A DNA stretch of 64,000 nt from Spisula solida (Eukaryota; Mollusca; Bivalvia; Venerida; Mactridae), in contig OX365947.1 of NCBI GenBank assembly GCA_947247005.1, forward strand, positions 30,522,760 to 30,586,759, in the 5' to 3' direction. Both the position numbers and the translations under genes were made by a program. Shown here one piece after another: positions 40,954 through 52,477 of this stretch. Under the pieces are notes generated by a model. The model worked only from the letters and a program-made list of their open reading frames with translations. It did no database searches and was not told where the DNA came from. Every line of letters begins with the position of its first letter. Positions within the stretch are counted from its first letter, which is position 1.

Positions 40954-41556
40954 CAATTGGAGGATTCCCCTAACAATTTGCCCCATCGGGAAATTTTGCT
41001 CCAAAACTTGCCTGATCGGTCAATAGAAACGCCCACCGTCTTAAAAACTAACCTGTACATAAGGATATTTGACATGGAAAAGATCTGATTGCACATGTAT
41101 CTAAAATCCTACCGTTCATAATTATTTTACATTGTCTAGATTCCGAGTTTTTTGTGTGTTTTTGTTCACTTTCCCGTTTTGGCAATTTAAATTACCCGAT
41201 CGGGCAAGTAAATATATTTTGAATAGTAGAAAGTTGCCAAAAACGGACAAGTGAACCCAATGAAATTTGACCGGCAAAATTGGTAGTTGTTAAGGCTAGA
41301 AATATCAGAATCTAGACAATTGAAGGGAAATTTGAACGACTGTATCTTAGATATACCCTTTGAGATATGAAACGTGTGTTTAGATTATCGCTTGGGCAAA
41401 TATCATTATGCACAGATCAGTTCTTCTGAGGTATGTATCAATTGACCATTTTATTGCCCGATCAGGCATTTTTTTCGAGCAGAATTTCACGATCGGGCAA
41501 AGAATTAGGGGAATCACAGAATTGTCCGATCGGTCAATTTCCCCTACTGATCAACG
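40954..41556. mobile_element. Nested unit A with TTGCCCGATCGGGCAA palindromes
   Basis: Parallel in content to unit B (42322-42816). Six versions of the 16-bp palindrome start at 40978, 41008, 41192, 41454, 41485 and 41522. The right end CCCCTACTG matches unit B; the left end is mutated and no target duplication is visible. Confidence 0.7.
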
Positions 41557-42321
41557 AACGTTATATTGTTTTTTTAATTGACACATTCCATTGCTGAAAT
41601 CAACAATTTATGCTTAGAGTTGATCACGATCGCAATGGCAATTGTGCTCTTACTTTAATTCGAAGGGAGGTAATTTGAAAAATACAAAAGTTTGACTCAG
41701 TTTGCATCAAAATGCTTTAGACATTGTTGATATCAATATTGATTAATTTGATTTCCTTAACAATAGTACCTTCTATTGATGTTTATAGCCAGAAAACAGT
41801 TCAGCTGCCATTGAGTATATTGTTTTAATAAGCATAATGCTTTTTGAACAAAACGAGTTATTCCCCGTTGTGTTCAGAATTGCGGTGTTGCTTTGTATGG
41901 AATTATTTAATAGTTTCAGCAGATCAATAGCCACAATGTTTCTACTTGCATATTTCTTCATTAAGCATTGTCATATAAACACATTAAATGTAGATACTTT
42001 CTATTTTGCTGATGATATATGTTATACTTTCCTGTGATTGAAAAATTTTATATGTGATTTCTCAAATGTGTTGTTTATTGTTCAGTAATGTATAATAAAC
42101 GAAATCATCGTCATATTGTATTTGTTTATTTCTCGTATGACAAGGTTGTATAATCAATTATCAGTAAACGATCTAGAAGTCTTTAACCGCTGGTGTGCTG
42201 CAGCAAGATTTTCGGCGAAGAGGTCTTTGTAACTTCGTTCACGCACCATCCTACAAGAAAAAATATGTCCAAGGAGTTAGATTTATGTATAGTATGTCCG
42301 CATGAAAACATTAGCCTTTGT

Positions 42322-42816
42322 CAGTGGAGGAAATTGCCCGATCGGGAAATTCGGGGATTCCCTTAACTACTTGCCTGATCGGGCAATAGACAATCTGATT
42401 GCATATTTCGTAGCACAAAAGGTTTATCTAAAATCCTACTGCTCAGAACTATTTTACATTGTCTATATTCTGAGATATATTAAGTGTTTAATGTTCACTT
42501 TCCCGATCAGATAAGTAAATATATTTTAGAATAGTAGAAAGTTGCCAAAGCGGACTAGTTAATACAACGAATTTATACTGGCCGAATAAGGCATTTTTCA
42601 GGCTATATATCTCAGAATCAAGACATTTCAAAGAAAATTTGAACGGTACGATCTTGGATATAAACAATGTGATATGAAATATTTGTTCCGATTATCGCTT
42701 GGTCAAATATCTTTATGCCAAGGTTAGTCTTCTAAGGTATAAATAAATTGACAATGTTTTCGCCCGGTCGGGCAATTTTTCAATCATAATTGCCAATCGG
42801 GCAATTTCCCCTACTG
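42322..42816. mobile_element. Nested unit B, CAG...CTG element with 5-bp target duplication
   Basis: Ends CAGTGGAGGAAATTGCCCGA and (rc) CAGTAGGGGAAATTGCCCGA. TTTGT is repeated at 42317-42321 and 42817-42821. Five palindrome copies start at 42334, 42371, 42499, 42759 and 42790. Confidence 0.8.
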
Positions 42817-43149
42817 TTTGTTTACCAATGAAAATGACAATACTTATAAACACTGCACGGTACACTTGCCACTAGCTTCAGTGAAGCCTGAAAGTAAATA
42901 TCCTTTTTAAAGTGATAATGCACAAAAGCGAACAAAATAATACTTCGGAAATGCATTTAATTGTCATTGTATTTGCCAACAAATGCTAGTGTTATCTCCG
43001 GCGCACTTCATGTATATAAGATACGACTCGTGAACTACAAATAGAGATATCAGGATGCATGCTTATACAATCAATATGAGAAAATAACACTCATTTCTGT
43101 AATAAAATACATGGCAGCGTGAAATGCACCATTCTTTGTTGTGGATTGG

Positions 43150-43585
43150 ACGTGAAATGCACCATTGTTTCATTCGGCGTGGGATGCACCAACGCATTCG
43201 AAATTGATAAATCGCATAAGTATGATAAATATGAGCCAAGGACTTGTGCTGACATACATTATAAACTATATCTAGTAAGTGGTTGCTTTAAATACTCCAC
43301 AAAAGTGCGATTTGGTCACAAAAACACTAAAATTTATCAATAGCGTGAAATACACCATGACTTTTTGTGCTCGACTCGAAATTTTGGTATTAATGTTCTC
43401 AGAAAGTAACCATACCAGACCAGCATATTATACACCACTGGAAAGCGCGCGTTGAGTACCATATGATAGGATATGTAAGATGTTTTAATTCCGTACTCAC
43501 CTTGAAATAATAATCCCAAAACGATAATATTCGCGTCTACGCCGCCATCTTGTTTCAAATTATGGTCACGTGTTTATCCCCACTG
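43150..43585 (-). repeat. Right inverted arm of the 3.84-kb element
   Basis: Complement of the left arm, with a few substitutions and one inner segment longer by about 12 bp. Read inward it has the same YY1-like site and donor (CAAG|GTGAGT at 43501/43500). Confidence 0.85.
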
Positions 43586-44284
43586 TTATAGCCGAAAGAA
43601 GAACAAAACAACATAACATAAAATGCATCCTTACAACTGAACTGAAACTGGCCATACAAATACTTAAAACACAAAATAAACCGCACACTTTAATCAGACA
43701 TTTCCTGGATCACATAACTGTGTAACACCATTAATACACCATTGGCTGCATTTGTGTTAAAATTCCAACACATTGCCAATATTTTTTTTCTCTCTAAGTT
43801 TAACTGTTGACTATCTATGATTCACTTTGTTTTGTTTGATTTACTTTACCAATACATATATTTATACATATTTGTAAGGTGAGATGAGGGATGGTTCCCC
43901 GACCCTTTCTCACCTATGACGGGGAAATTGAAGGGGCTATGTGACATAGCTGGGAAAAAAGAACTATATACATGTGTGTATTGCTAATACACCAAGCCAT
44001 ATAATTTAGAAATATTTTCCCTTTCAAATTCCATAATTCGCAGAATTGACATACAATGTTATCATTCATATGACACTTGCTTTTTGGGTGTGCATTTGAC
44101 TTGATTTTCAGGTAGGTCACAGCATTACATACGTTACGCCTTTGTAGTACTTTTTATACGGTCTTCCTTTTTATACCATAATGTACGATGGTAAACACAC
44201 AGTGGTACGTTGGCACAATGATGAAATGGCGAAAACGCGAAGGCACGATGGTGAAAACGCGACGAAATATCGCGGTTTCATTAT
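43586..44284. other. Sequence between the large element and the minisatellite
   Basis: The first 300 bp may be the continuation of the interrupted LINE (weak match only). A hairpin GGTGAGATGAGGG / CCCTTTCTCACC lies at 43878-43915. No gene called. Confidence 0.35.
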
Positions 44285-44775
44285 CGTACCATCGTTGTGT
44301 ACTATTGTGACATCGTATCATCGTTGTTTCACCATCGTGTCATCATATCATCGTTGTTTCATCATCGTGGCATTGCTTTTACACCACTGTTTCACCACCG
44401 TACCATCGTTGTTTCATCATCGTGGCATCTTTGTTTCACCACGATACCGTCGTTTTTTCATCATCGTGGCATTTTTGTTTCACCATTATACCATCGTTGT
44501 TTCATCATCGCGGCATATTTGTTTCACCATCATATCATCTTTATTTCACCATTATACCATCGTTGTTTCATCATCGTGGCATCTTTGTTTCACTATCACA
44601 CCATCTTTATTTCACCACAATACCATCGTTGTTTCATCATCGTGTCGTCACTGTTTCACCACCATACCATCTTTGTTTCACCACCATACCATCTTTGTTT
44701 CACCATTATACCATCGTTGTTTCATCATCGTGGCATATTTGTTTCACCATCATATCATCGTAATGTCATCATCTT
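44285..44775. repeat. 22-bp minisatellite (GTTTCACCATTATACCATCG)
   Basis: More than 20 variants of GTTTCAYCATYRTRCCATCRT. All three plus-strand frames stay open because the motif lacks stops, which explains the long overlapping frames here. Confidence 0.9.
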
Positions 44776-45026
44776 GCCATCTAACACCGTAATTTGGCTT
44801 CGGTGATACTATCTACATGTTGAGAAGCTTGTAGATGCGTGTGTATGGAAAAACTAAATGTACTGTAAAAAATCTGTTAATGAGATCACAATGAAAGTTT
44901 TCTTGTTAGCAGAATTTTACTGCGCTTAGTAATGACGGGCATGTTGTTTCAAAGGTCATTTCAAATGCCGGATGGTCGTCGACAGATCATATGAACATTG
45001 TCAAGACTAAGGTGATAATTACCATT

Positions 45027-45951
45027 TACGAGGGTTGTCCACAAAAGTCGCGAACTTTGTCTCCCATTTCAACACTTCGCATAATTTTCCAGAAAAATGT
45101 TCACATATTATTTATTAGTTACTTCTTAACATATGTGTGATATTGAAATTTCATTTCCTTCTTAATTTTGGTAATTATACTTGATTAAATAATGCGAGTT
45201 GGGTAGAGTCGGCGCATGCCCTTTTATATTTTGTAAAAACGTATCGGCTTTCATTCAAGAGCTTATAACTTAATAAGTATTCTCATTTGTGCTTTAAAAA
45301 AATATGCCGATGTCGACACCACAGTTTCGCACGTTTTTGTGCGAAATCTAAGGTCGATAATGTCATTCACAGCAAAACTATGAATTTATTCGCACCGCTC
45401 CGGTTTTCGCGTCATTCAAAAAGGCGACGTCGGGGATATGTGCGGCGCAAAGAATTACTGCCGGACTATGGTCTGACACCCAGATAATCAAAAACAGAAG
45501 TCCAACATACAAATAATCGTGGGAATGTATGTAGGACTCTTGTCTACACTTGGTGTAAATGTTTTAAAGGGAACTTGGCGACAAAATGAAGACTACCAAG
45601 CCTAAAAGGAGAACTCGGCCCTAGTTAACAGAGCGAAAAACGTCATCCACTAAGACTGTCGACAGACGGTAAAATGTGGAGCCTAAACATGGTATATGTT
45701 AAACTGTTGCACATAAAATCTTTCCGGAAAGTTAATATACGTGTCGGAGTATCTCTCTGAACTTTAACTGTCATGTTTGATTCACGAGAATGCGTCGAAT
45801 TTATCTAAAAATGCTTTAAGATATCAACACCAAATTGAGCAATTACAATGATAACATATCTCTTAAAAAGTCAATGTATGCAAATTGCGAATACAATGGA
45901 CACCAATACAATAAAAATCAATGTTCGCGACTTTTGCGGACCACCCTCGTA
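45027..45951. mobile_element. mariner-like non-autonomous element, copy 2
   Basis: Ends TACGAGGGTTGTCCACAAAA and (rc) TACGAGGGTGGTCCGCAAAA, about 29 bp of inverted repeat. TA at each end fits a TA target duplication. The TIR style is that of Tc1/mariner elements; no transposase frame is seen. Confidence 0.8.
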
Positions 45952-46649
45952 CATCATACACGAGGGCCGAACCAGTTGACTCGTATGACGTCCATACGGA
46001 GTCCGTACGAGCATCGTAGACTCGTACAAGTATCATATGTATTTATCGACTCGTACTCATTGCAAAAATTCATACCTTTAAAATTAACCACTCCCGCCTT
46101 CTTATTGTGCGGCGTTGCAAACGTCACTTATACGTTTTTGACGTAACATTAACAAGCATTTCACATATCCGTTTCAAAGTTGTTTCAAATTTTAGATTTT
46201 TATTAGGATTTTGATATAACATACCAAAATCATGAATGTGTCCTTTTGGAGAAAATTTGCTACTGTTTATAACCATTAATCCCTCGTTTTTGTTAATACG
46301 GGTACTGTTCAGAAAATGGTCACCATAGCAACGACATAATATTTTTTAAGATTACTCTTGAGAAAAAATAAATCTAAGACAAAGTGCTATATTATGCAAG
46401 TACTTAAATCATTAAATCAAAGAACATAATTTTTCCTCATTTAAGAGCATTAAAATATTACTATACATGTACATTTAAAATGTCACTAAACCCGGTTTTC
46501 CTTGAGAACGGCTCATACGTATTATTTTGTCTCGTAATCTTCATTGATTCAACAGGGTGGCTTTATTATTAGTTCTTCACTTTGTAAATATTTGTTTCGT
46601 TTCTGTTTTAGCGCATAATATATTACTCAATACCAGGGTTGTTTTCTTT
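45952..46649. other. Sequence upstream of the long LINE
   Basis: CGTACGAG/ACTCGTA words up to 46060, then AT-rich sequence. Part may be the LINE's leader. Confidence 0.4.
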
Positions 46650-46658
46650 GTTTAAGCT

Positions 46659-46672
46659 GTTACCATGGTAAC
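46659..46672. promoter_or_regulatory. Perfect RFX X-box palindrome in the LINE leader
   Basis: GTTACCATGGTAAC fits the RFX consensus exactly and lies about 125 bp before the ORF1 start. Confidence 0.4.
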
Positions 46673-47041
46673 GTGCAAAATAATTATTTAGTTTACATGT
46701 GTTATGAACATTGAACTAAATATTGAACTCTGCTAGTGTGTGGACTGTACGCTATATGTGTTATTGAAGTAATAACAATGCTGTGTAGTATTTGTCATGG
46801 GAAAGAAACCGAGGAATAAACGAAAGAAGAGTGACAGTAGTGCGAACAGTAGTTTAAACAATGACAGTATACATAAGATAGGGAGTTTTACTAGTACACC
46901 GGAACAAGTCTGTGTGAGTAATGTATTAAAGGAAACAATTAACTCTGTATTATTTGATAGTATCATTGACATCTTTGACTGTTACCAAAGTCTGAATAAC
47001 CTGTTTTCAAAGAAGTCAGATCATAGTTCAGACATGAGTAC

Positions 47042-47618
47042 CCTACCCACTGAACCCACTCCACCCACTGAACCTACTCCACCCACTGAACCACTGAACC
47101 CACTACACCCACTGAACCCACTCCACACACTGAACCACTGAACCCACTCCACCCACTCCACCCACTGAACCCACTACACCCACTACACCCACTACACCCA
47201 CTACACCCACTACACCCACTACACCCACTACACCCACTACACCCACTCCACCCACTCCACCCACTCCACCCACTGAACCCACTCCACCCACTACACCCAC
47301 TCCATCCACTGAACCCACTCCACCCACTGAACCCACTCCACCCACTACACCCACTACACCCACTCCACCCACTGAACCCACTCCACACACTGAACCCACT
47401 CCACCCACTGAACCCACTCCACACACTGAACCCACTCCACCCACTACACCCACTCCACCCACTACACCTACTCCACCCACTGAACCCACTCCACACACTG
47501 AACCTACTCCACCCACTGAACCCACTCCACACACTGAACCTACTCCACCCACTGAACCCACTCCACACACTGAACCACTGAACCCATTCCACCCACTCCA
47601 CCCATCCCACCCACTCCA
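47042..47618 (+). repeat. 9-bp array CCCACTCCA / CCCACTGAA / CCCACTACA in ORF1
   Basis: About 63 nonamer units encode PTP, PTE or PTT triplets. Three units are 8 bp long (near 47088, 47127 and 47569), shifting the frame by one each time; together they restore it. Long minus-strand frames here are shadows. Confidence 0.9.
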
Positions 47619-48190
47619 GAAACCAATGAGGTAAACAAACATGAAGAACTGCTAAGTTATTTGAAGAGAATTGATGCTAGGATGGATAGTATGGAGAAAA
47701 GGCTTAACAAACTTGATATAGTGGAGAGTAAAGTGGGTAATTTCGAAAGGGAGTTAAATAATTTATGGACATGTGTTCAAGATTATAATAAGAAATCAGA
47801 TTAAAGGTTGAATGTTGTAGAAGAGAAATTAGATAGTTCAGATTTCAATCTTGGTATAACAAATTATAAACTGGTTATGTTGGAAAGGGAGAACATGTCA
47901 CTGAAAGAAGATTTGACCTACTTCCAGTTTCAGTCAATGAGAAACAATCTAATATTTGCAAACATTCAAGAGGCCCAAAGCGGGGTACATGAAATTGTGG
48001 AAAAACGTTAAAGGAATTTTTGGAGAACGAAATGAAGCTAGCCAAAGAACTTATTGATAAGATATCATTTGAAAGGGTGCATCGGATGGGACCGGTCCAA
48101 TACGGTTATACATGGAAGATAGTGGCAAAATGCATGTTGTTTAAAGAGAGAGAGTTAGTGAGAAAGCAGTGGAAAGCTTTAGAACATTCA

Positions 48191-48716
48191 GTTTCTACAA
48201 GGTCGGAAAAATACTGAAAAACATATAGCTTTGATGAAAGGAAAACCACCATCACACTTTAAGAAATGGAATTTGATAAGCATATACAACAACGTAACAT
48301 GATCAGGAAATGTTTTCTCTGTCTCTCTCTCTCTCCCTCTCTCTTTCTCTTGTCCCACCTACTTGTTTCTCATTCTTGCTCTACTAAAATACGCTTATGC
48401 ACCTACACACAGATACACACAAGTGTAGACAGAACATAATAAAAGAAACTTTTTAAATAACAATTTGGTTATCTCAGTTTAATATACTTTTACTTTGTAG
48501 CATCTAATTTAAAAAGTTTCAACCAAACAGTGTCACATTTTGGGCAACCCTATTCATAATACATAAAATAAAACTACTAGAAAACAACACCTAACGATAT
48601 TTTAGTACAACTTACATTTTTGTCACATTATGATTGTATGTATTACATTTGTACAATGTCATTTACGTATACAAATATAGAAATAAACGGGGTTACCCGA
48701 ATGGGTCCTCAAACAA
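48191..48716. other. Insertion in LINE ORF1 flanked by a 16-17 bp direct repeat
   Basis: GGAAAGCTTTAGAACAT stands at 48174-48190 and again at 48717-48733, and the ORF1 reading resumes after the second copy. The insert includes a (CT)n run (48317-48352). It looks like a retroposed or template-switched piece; no known family recognised. Confidence 0.5.
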
Positions 48717-51700
48717 GGAAAGCTTTAGAACATACACCATATTTTGTTTATGAACAATTTCCGAAAGAGGTCGTCAATAAGCGGAGACAACTAGTTCCAA
48801 AAATGAAAGCTGCAAAGGATAATGGTCATGACGCGTGGTTGTCATACGACACCCTATTTATTGACGGTAAAGCGCAAAAGAATGGCGAAAATTAGTGGTG
48901 CAAAGAGGGTGAACTGAATGTCATAGCGTGGAATGTGAATGGACTTACCAGTGCTAAGAAGGAATGTTAAGACTTGTAAATATAATTACCAAGAATGTTT
49001 TTGTTTGAAACTTGGACCGATCGTAATAGTACAGTTGATATTGATAACTATGTGTCACATAATTTGTACAGGAAATATCAGCATCGTGAGGCGAAACGAT
49101 GCAGTGGTGGTGTGGTTGTATATATTAAAGAGTGTATTAAAGATGGTGTTTCTGTCATACGAAATAATTATGATTCTATAATCTGGTTAAAATTAGATAA
49201 AGCATTTTTATGTATCTGGTGTTTATATATGGCCGGACAGGTCGCCTGCTTATACTATGCATAATGTAGACTTATTTGATGTTGTCCAGAACGATATTTA
49301 TGAATATGAAAATGAAGGTATTGTCTATTTATTGGGTGACTGGAACAGCCGTGTGGGTACGAGAGATGATTTTATTGTAGTTGATAGAAATATTGCTTTG
49401 GTGGACAGTGATGGCGACAGTATGTTCCCGACGTACCCCTTGCCAGGGCCTCTTGTGATAAGTCATGTAACGGTTTTGGTGTAAAATTGCTTGATCTTTG
49501 CAAATCCACGTGCTTTCGTATTGTAAACGGTAGACTAAGTCATGATTTTGGATGTGGGTCATTTACCTACGCTTCAAGGCAATGGGGCGTCCGTAATAGA
49601 CTATTTATTGGCAAGGGAATGTGATTTTTCTTATATCAACAGTTTTATTGTCCATGATTTTAATGAATGGAGTGGATTGTAAATCATTACTTTCTAGTAA
49701 TCATGATACGAGCTACGTCAAATACAAATGGAATGATATATTTAAAAATGATTTTAGGTCAGGCTTGATTGGTAAGTTGCTGAGTCTTAACCATTTGGTA
49801 AACAATATTGATTTGTCCGATAGAGTTTCTATTAATACGGTAGTTTCTGGATTTACTGATATTGTACGTGGAATTGCAGATCCGAAATGTTAACAAGAAA
49901 ACGTCATCATGTTTTATTGATAATCCGGTAAATGATAAAGTCTGGTTTGACCATGAGTGTGTACATGCTAAGCAACGATACATTGAAGCTCAGCGTATAT
50001 TTAAGAGATGTAAATCCGATTATAGTAGAAACATGTTTTGTACGATGAAGTCTGAATATAAAGTTATGGTGAAGAAAAAACGTAGAGCGTACGAAAAAGA
50101 ACAATTGTTAAATTTAGAAAAACTCAAATTTTCAAAGCCTAAAGAATTTTGGAAACATTTTAAAAAGAAATCGAATCACGCGGATAATGGAATTAAACTT
50201 GATGCTTTTTTCAAGCATTTTTCAGATATAAGTAAGGATATTTTTAGAAACGAGAATCCTGAAGCAGAGCAATTCGTAGAAAATCATGATTTTAACGAAA
50301 ATTTTGATGAAGGTAATGATTACAATCTGAATGCGCCTATTACTGTCGATGAAATTTTACGAGCTGTTAAAACATTGAAAAGAGATAAAGCATGTGGTAA
50401 CGATTTTCTATTGAATGAATATTTCATGGAATCTATGGATATCCTGTCAGCGCATATGTGTGATATTTTTAAAGCAATTTTGAATAGCGGATATTTTCCA
50501 AAATCATGGACTGAGGGTTTGATTGTTCCAATACATAAAAAGGGGGATACAAATAATGTAAAGAATTATAGGGGGGTAACTCTTGTAAGTTGCATGTCTA
50601 AATTATTCACTACGGTGTTAAATAAATGAATTGTTGATTTTTGCGAACAAAACAATGCGATTTCAGATGCACAATTTGGTTTTAGGAAAGGTCGGTCTAC
50701 TGTCGACGCACTTTTTGTATTACTGAATAGTGTTCAAAAGTATATATGATAATAAGAGATTGTATTGTGTGTTTGTCGATTTAAAAATGGCATACGACTG
50801 CATATATAGAAATGCATTATGGATGAAATTGTACAAAGTTGGAATTGATGGTAAAATATTGCGAATAATAAAGACATGTAGGAAAAGGTTAAATCGTGTG
50901 TAAGATCATGTACTAGTAATACGTATTCCGACTTCTTTGAATATGCAGTTGGATTGCGACAAGGGGAGGTAATATCACCAGTATTGTTATCGTTTATTTA
51001 TAGAAGATTTAGAGTTGTATTTGCAAAATAACATAGATTGTGGACATAGTTTTGATGACATTGTCCTTATCCTATTATTGTTTGCCGATGATATGGTGAT
51101 TCTTGGAAAGTCACCTGACGAAATAAATGCGAGTTTAGAATTATTAAATAATTATTGTACAGAGTGGAGTCTAGAAGTGAATGTACAGAAAACTAAAGCC
51201 ATGGTATTTAGAAAACGGGGAGGTTTGTTTGAAAATGAATATTTTATGTATAATGGAAACAAATTAGAAGTTGTTAACGATTTTACTTACATAGGTACTG
51301 TCTTTAATTATACTGGCAATTTTTATTTGAATCAGCAGCAGCTGACGGGTAAAGCCTTAAAAGCATTAAACGTTCTTTTAATTAACTGTAGAAATTTATG
51401 ATGAAACCAAAAAAATTTTGTCAGCTATTTGATTCGTTTTTCGGATCTAAACTGAGTTATTCATCAGAAATTTGGGGTTTTGGTAAGTCAAAAGAAATTG
51501 AGAGAATACACCTTAAATTTTTTAAGAACATTCTTAAAGTAAAAATGAACACATCAAATGCAGCAGTATATGGAGAATTAGGGAGGTTTCAATTGTATGT
51601 ATCTAGATTTGTACGTATAATTAAATATTGGTTTAAAGTAATCAATTCAGATAATATTATTATAAAAAATGTATATAATGCGTCACATGTAGATGGTATC

Positions 51701-52477
51701 AATGGAAAGAGAAACTGGGTGTCTAATGTTAAACAGTTGTTATGTGATCATGGATTCAATTATGTTTTTGATGATCCATTGAGTGTAAATGAAAATAACT
51801 TTTTAATTTTGTTTAAACAAAGGTGTCTCGATTGTTTTTTTGCAAGAATGGTATACTAAACAATCAGCTAATTCAATGTTACTATTATATGATCATGTTA
51901 AAGAAGAATTTTGTTATGAAAAGTATCTCGATGTAATACCTGCTGAATTGAGATATTGTCTTGCTCGTTTTAGAGTTTCATTACATTCCTTAAGAGTACA
52001 AACAAGTAGATATGGAGCAAATAGGATACCAAGGAACGAACGTATTTGTATTTATTGTGATACTAATGATATAGACGATGAACTACACTTTCTTTGCAAA
52101 TGTCCATGTTTTAATGATCTTCGTCGAATTTATATAAATAAATATTTTACCAAAGACCAAGTATGTTTAAACTAATTGAATTATTAAAGTGTAATGATAA
52201 AAGAACTGTTCTCAAATTGAGTAAATTCATTAAACTTTCCTTCAACCGTAGAAATAACTTAATTAAAGGTAACATATATTGTAGCCAAAATTGAATTTAT
52301 ATGATATACATTGTATTATAGTATGCTCATCCTCAGAAAATTGAAATGTGTATTTATGTAATTGTGTAGTGTTTAATCATGTGTGTTTTCTGTATATGTA
52401 TATATATGTTTGTAAATATGTTATAACGATGTACATGTTGTACAAGTTAATAAAGTATATGTTCTGTTCTGTTCTGA

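Larger units (their letters stand above)
39746..43585. mobile_element. 3.84-kb DNA element with >400-bp inverted arms
   Basis: The left arm (39746-40167) and right arm (43150-43585) are inverted copies. The outer ends are CAGGGGGGATAAACACGTGA and CAGTGGGGATAAACACGTGA, read inward. TTACA precedes the left end and TTATA follows the right end, fitting a 5-bp target duplication with one change. Each arm holds AAGATGGCGGC and, about 50 bp on, AAG|GTGAGT. The interior has a decayed finger exon and two related units rich in TTGCCCGATCGGGCAA. No transposase frame is seen, so it is probably non-autonomous. CAG ends and a 5-bp duplication suggest the hAT superfamily (the hAT5 group as I remember it), but this is inference. 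Confidence 0.8.
46797..48895 (+). pseudogene. LINE ORF1 with Pro/Thr repeat and coiled coil, interrupted
   Basis: Starts MGKKPRNKRKKSDSS. A Pro-Thr array (47042-47618) is followed, back in the starting frame, by a coiled-coil stretch (LSYLKRIDARMDSMEKRLNK, VEEKLDSSDF, LERENMSLKEDLTYFQFQ). An RNA-binding-like region follows (MRNNLIFANIQE; FERVHRMGP; YEQFPKEVVNKRRQLVPKMK; FIDGKAQKNGEN). Stops at 47139 and 47802, a frame loss near 48010 and an insertion at 48191-48716 disable it. Confidence 0.75.
46650..52477 (+). mobile_element. Two-ORF non-LTR retrotransposon, near full length, decayed
   Basis: ORF1 starts at 46797. ORF2 runs from about 48905 (VIAWNVNGLTSAKK) through an APE endonuclease (LLGDWNSRVG near 49335) and reverse transcriptase pieces (SWTEGLIVPIHKKGD, AQFGFRKGRSTVDAL, VDLKMAYDCIYRNALW, GLRQGEVISPVLL). 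The catalytic FADD is intact at 51081-51092. A thumb region (GSKLSYSSEIWGFGKSKEIE, MNTSNAAVYGELGRFQL) and a C-terminal knuckle (CIYCDTNDIDDELHFLCKCP) follow. Several stops and frame changes break ORF2 (for example 50628, 50750-51010, 51401, 51859). The 3' end has AATAAA at 52449 and (TGTTC)3 at 52460-52475. The clade is uncertain. Left boundary is approximate. Confidence 0.85.

Noticed and set aside
44181..44806. Three overlapping plus-strand frames rich in Phe, His and Ser
   Set aside because: All are products of a stop-free 22-bp minisatellite; no frame is preferred.
45287..45487. 66-codon basic frame inside the mariner-like copy
   Set aside because: No transposase motifs, and the frame is broken in the sister copy at 36142.
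47074..47642. Two long minus-strand frames of Gly-Val or Trp-Ser-Gly repeats
   Set aside because: They are translations of the opposite strand of the 9-bp ORF1 array, with no start context or unique sequence.
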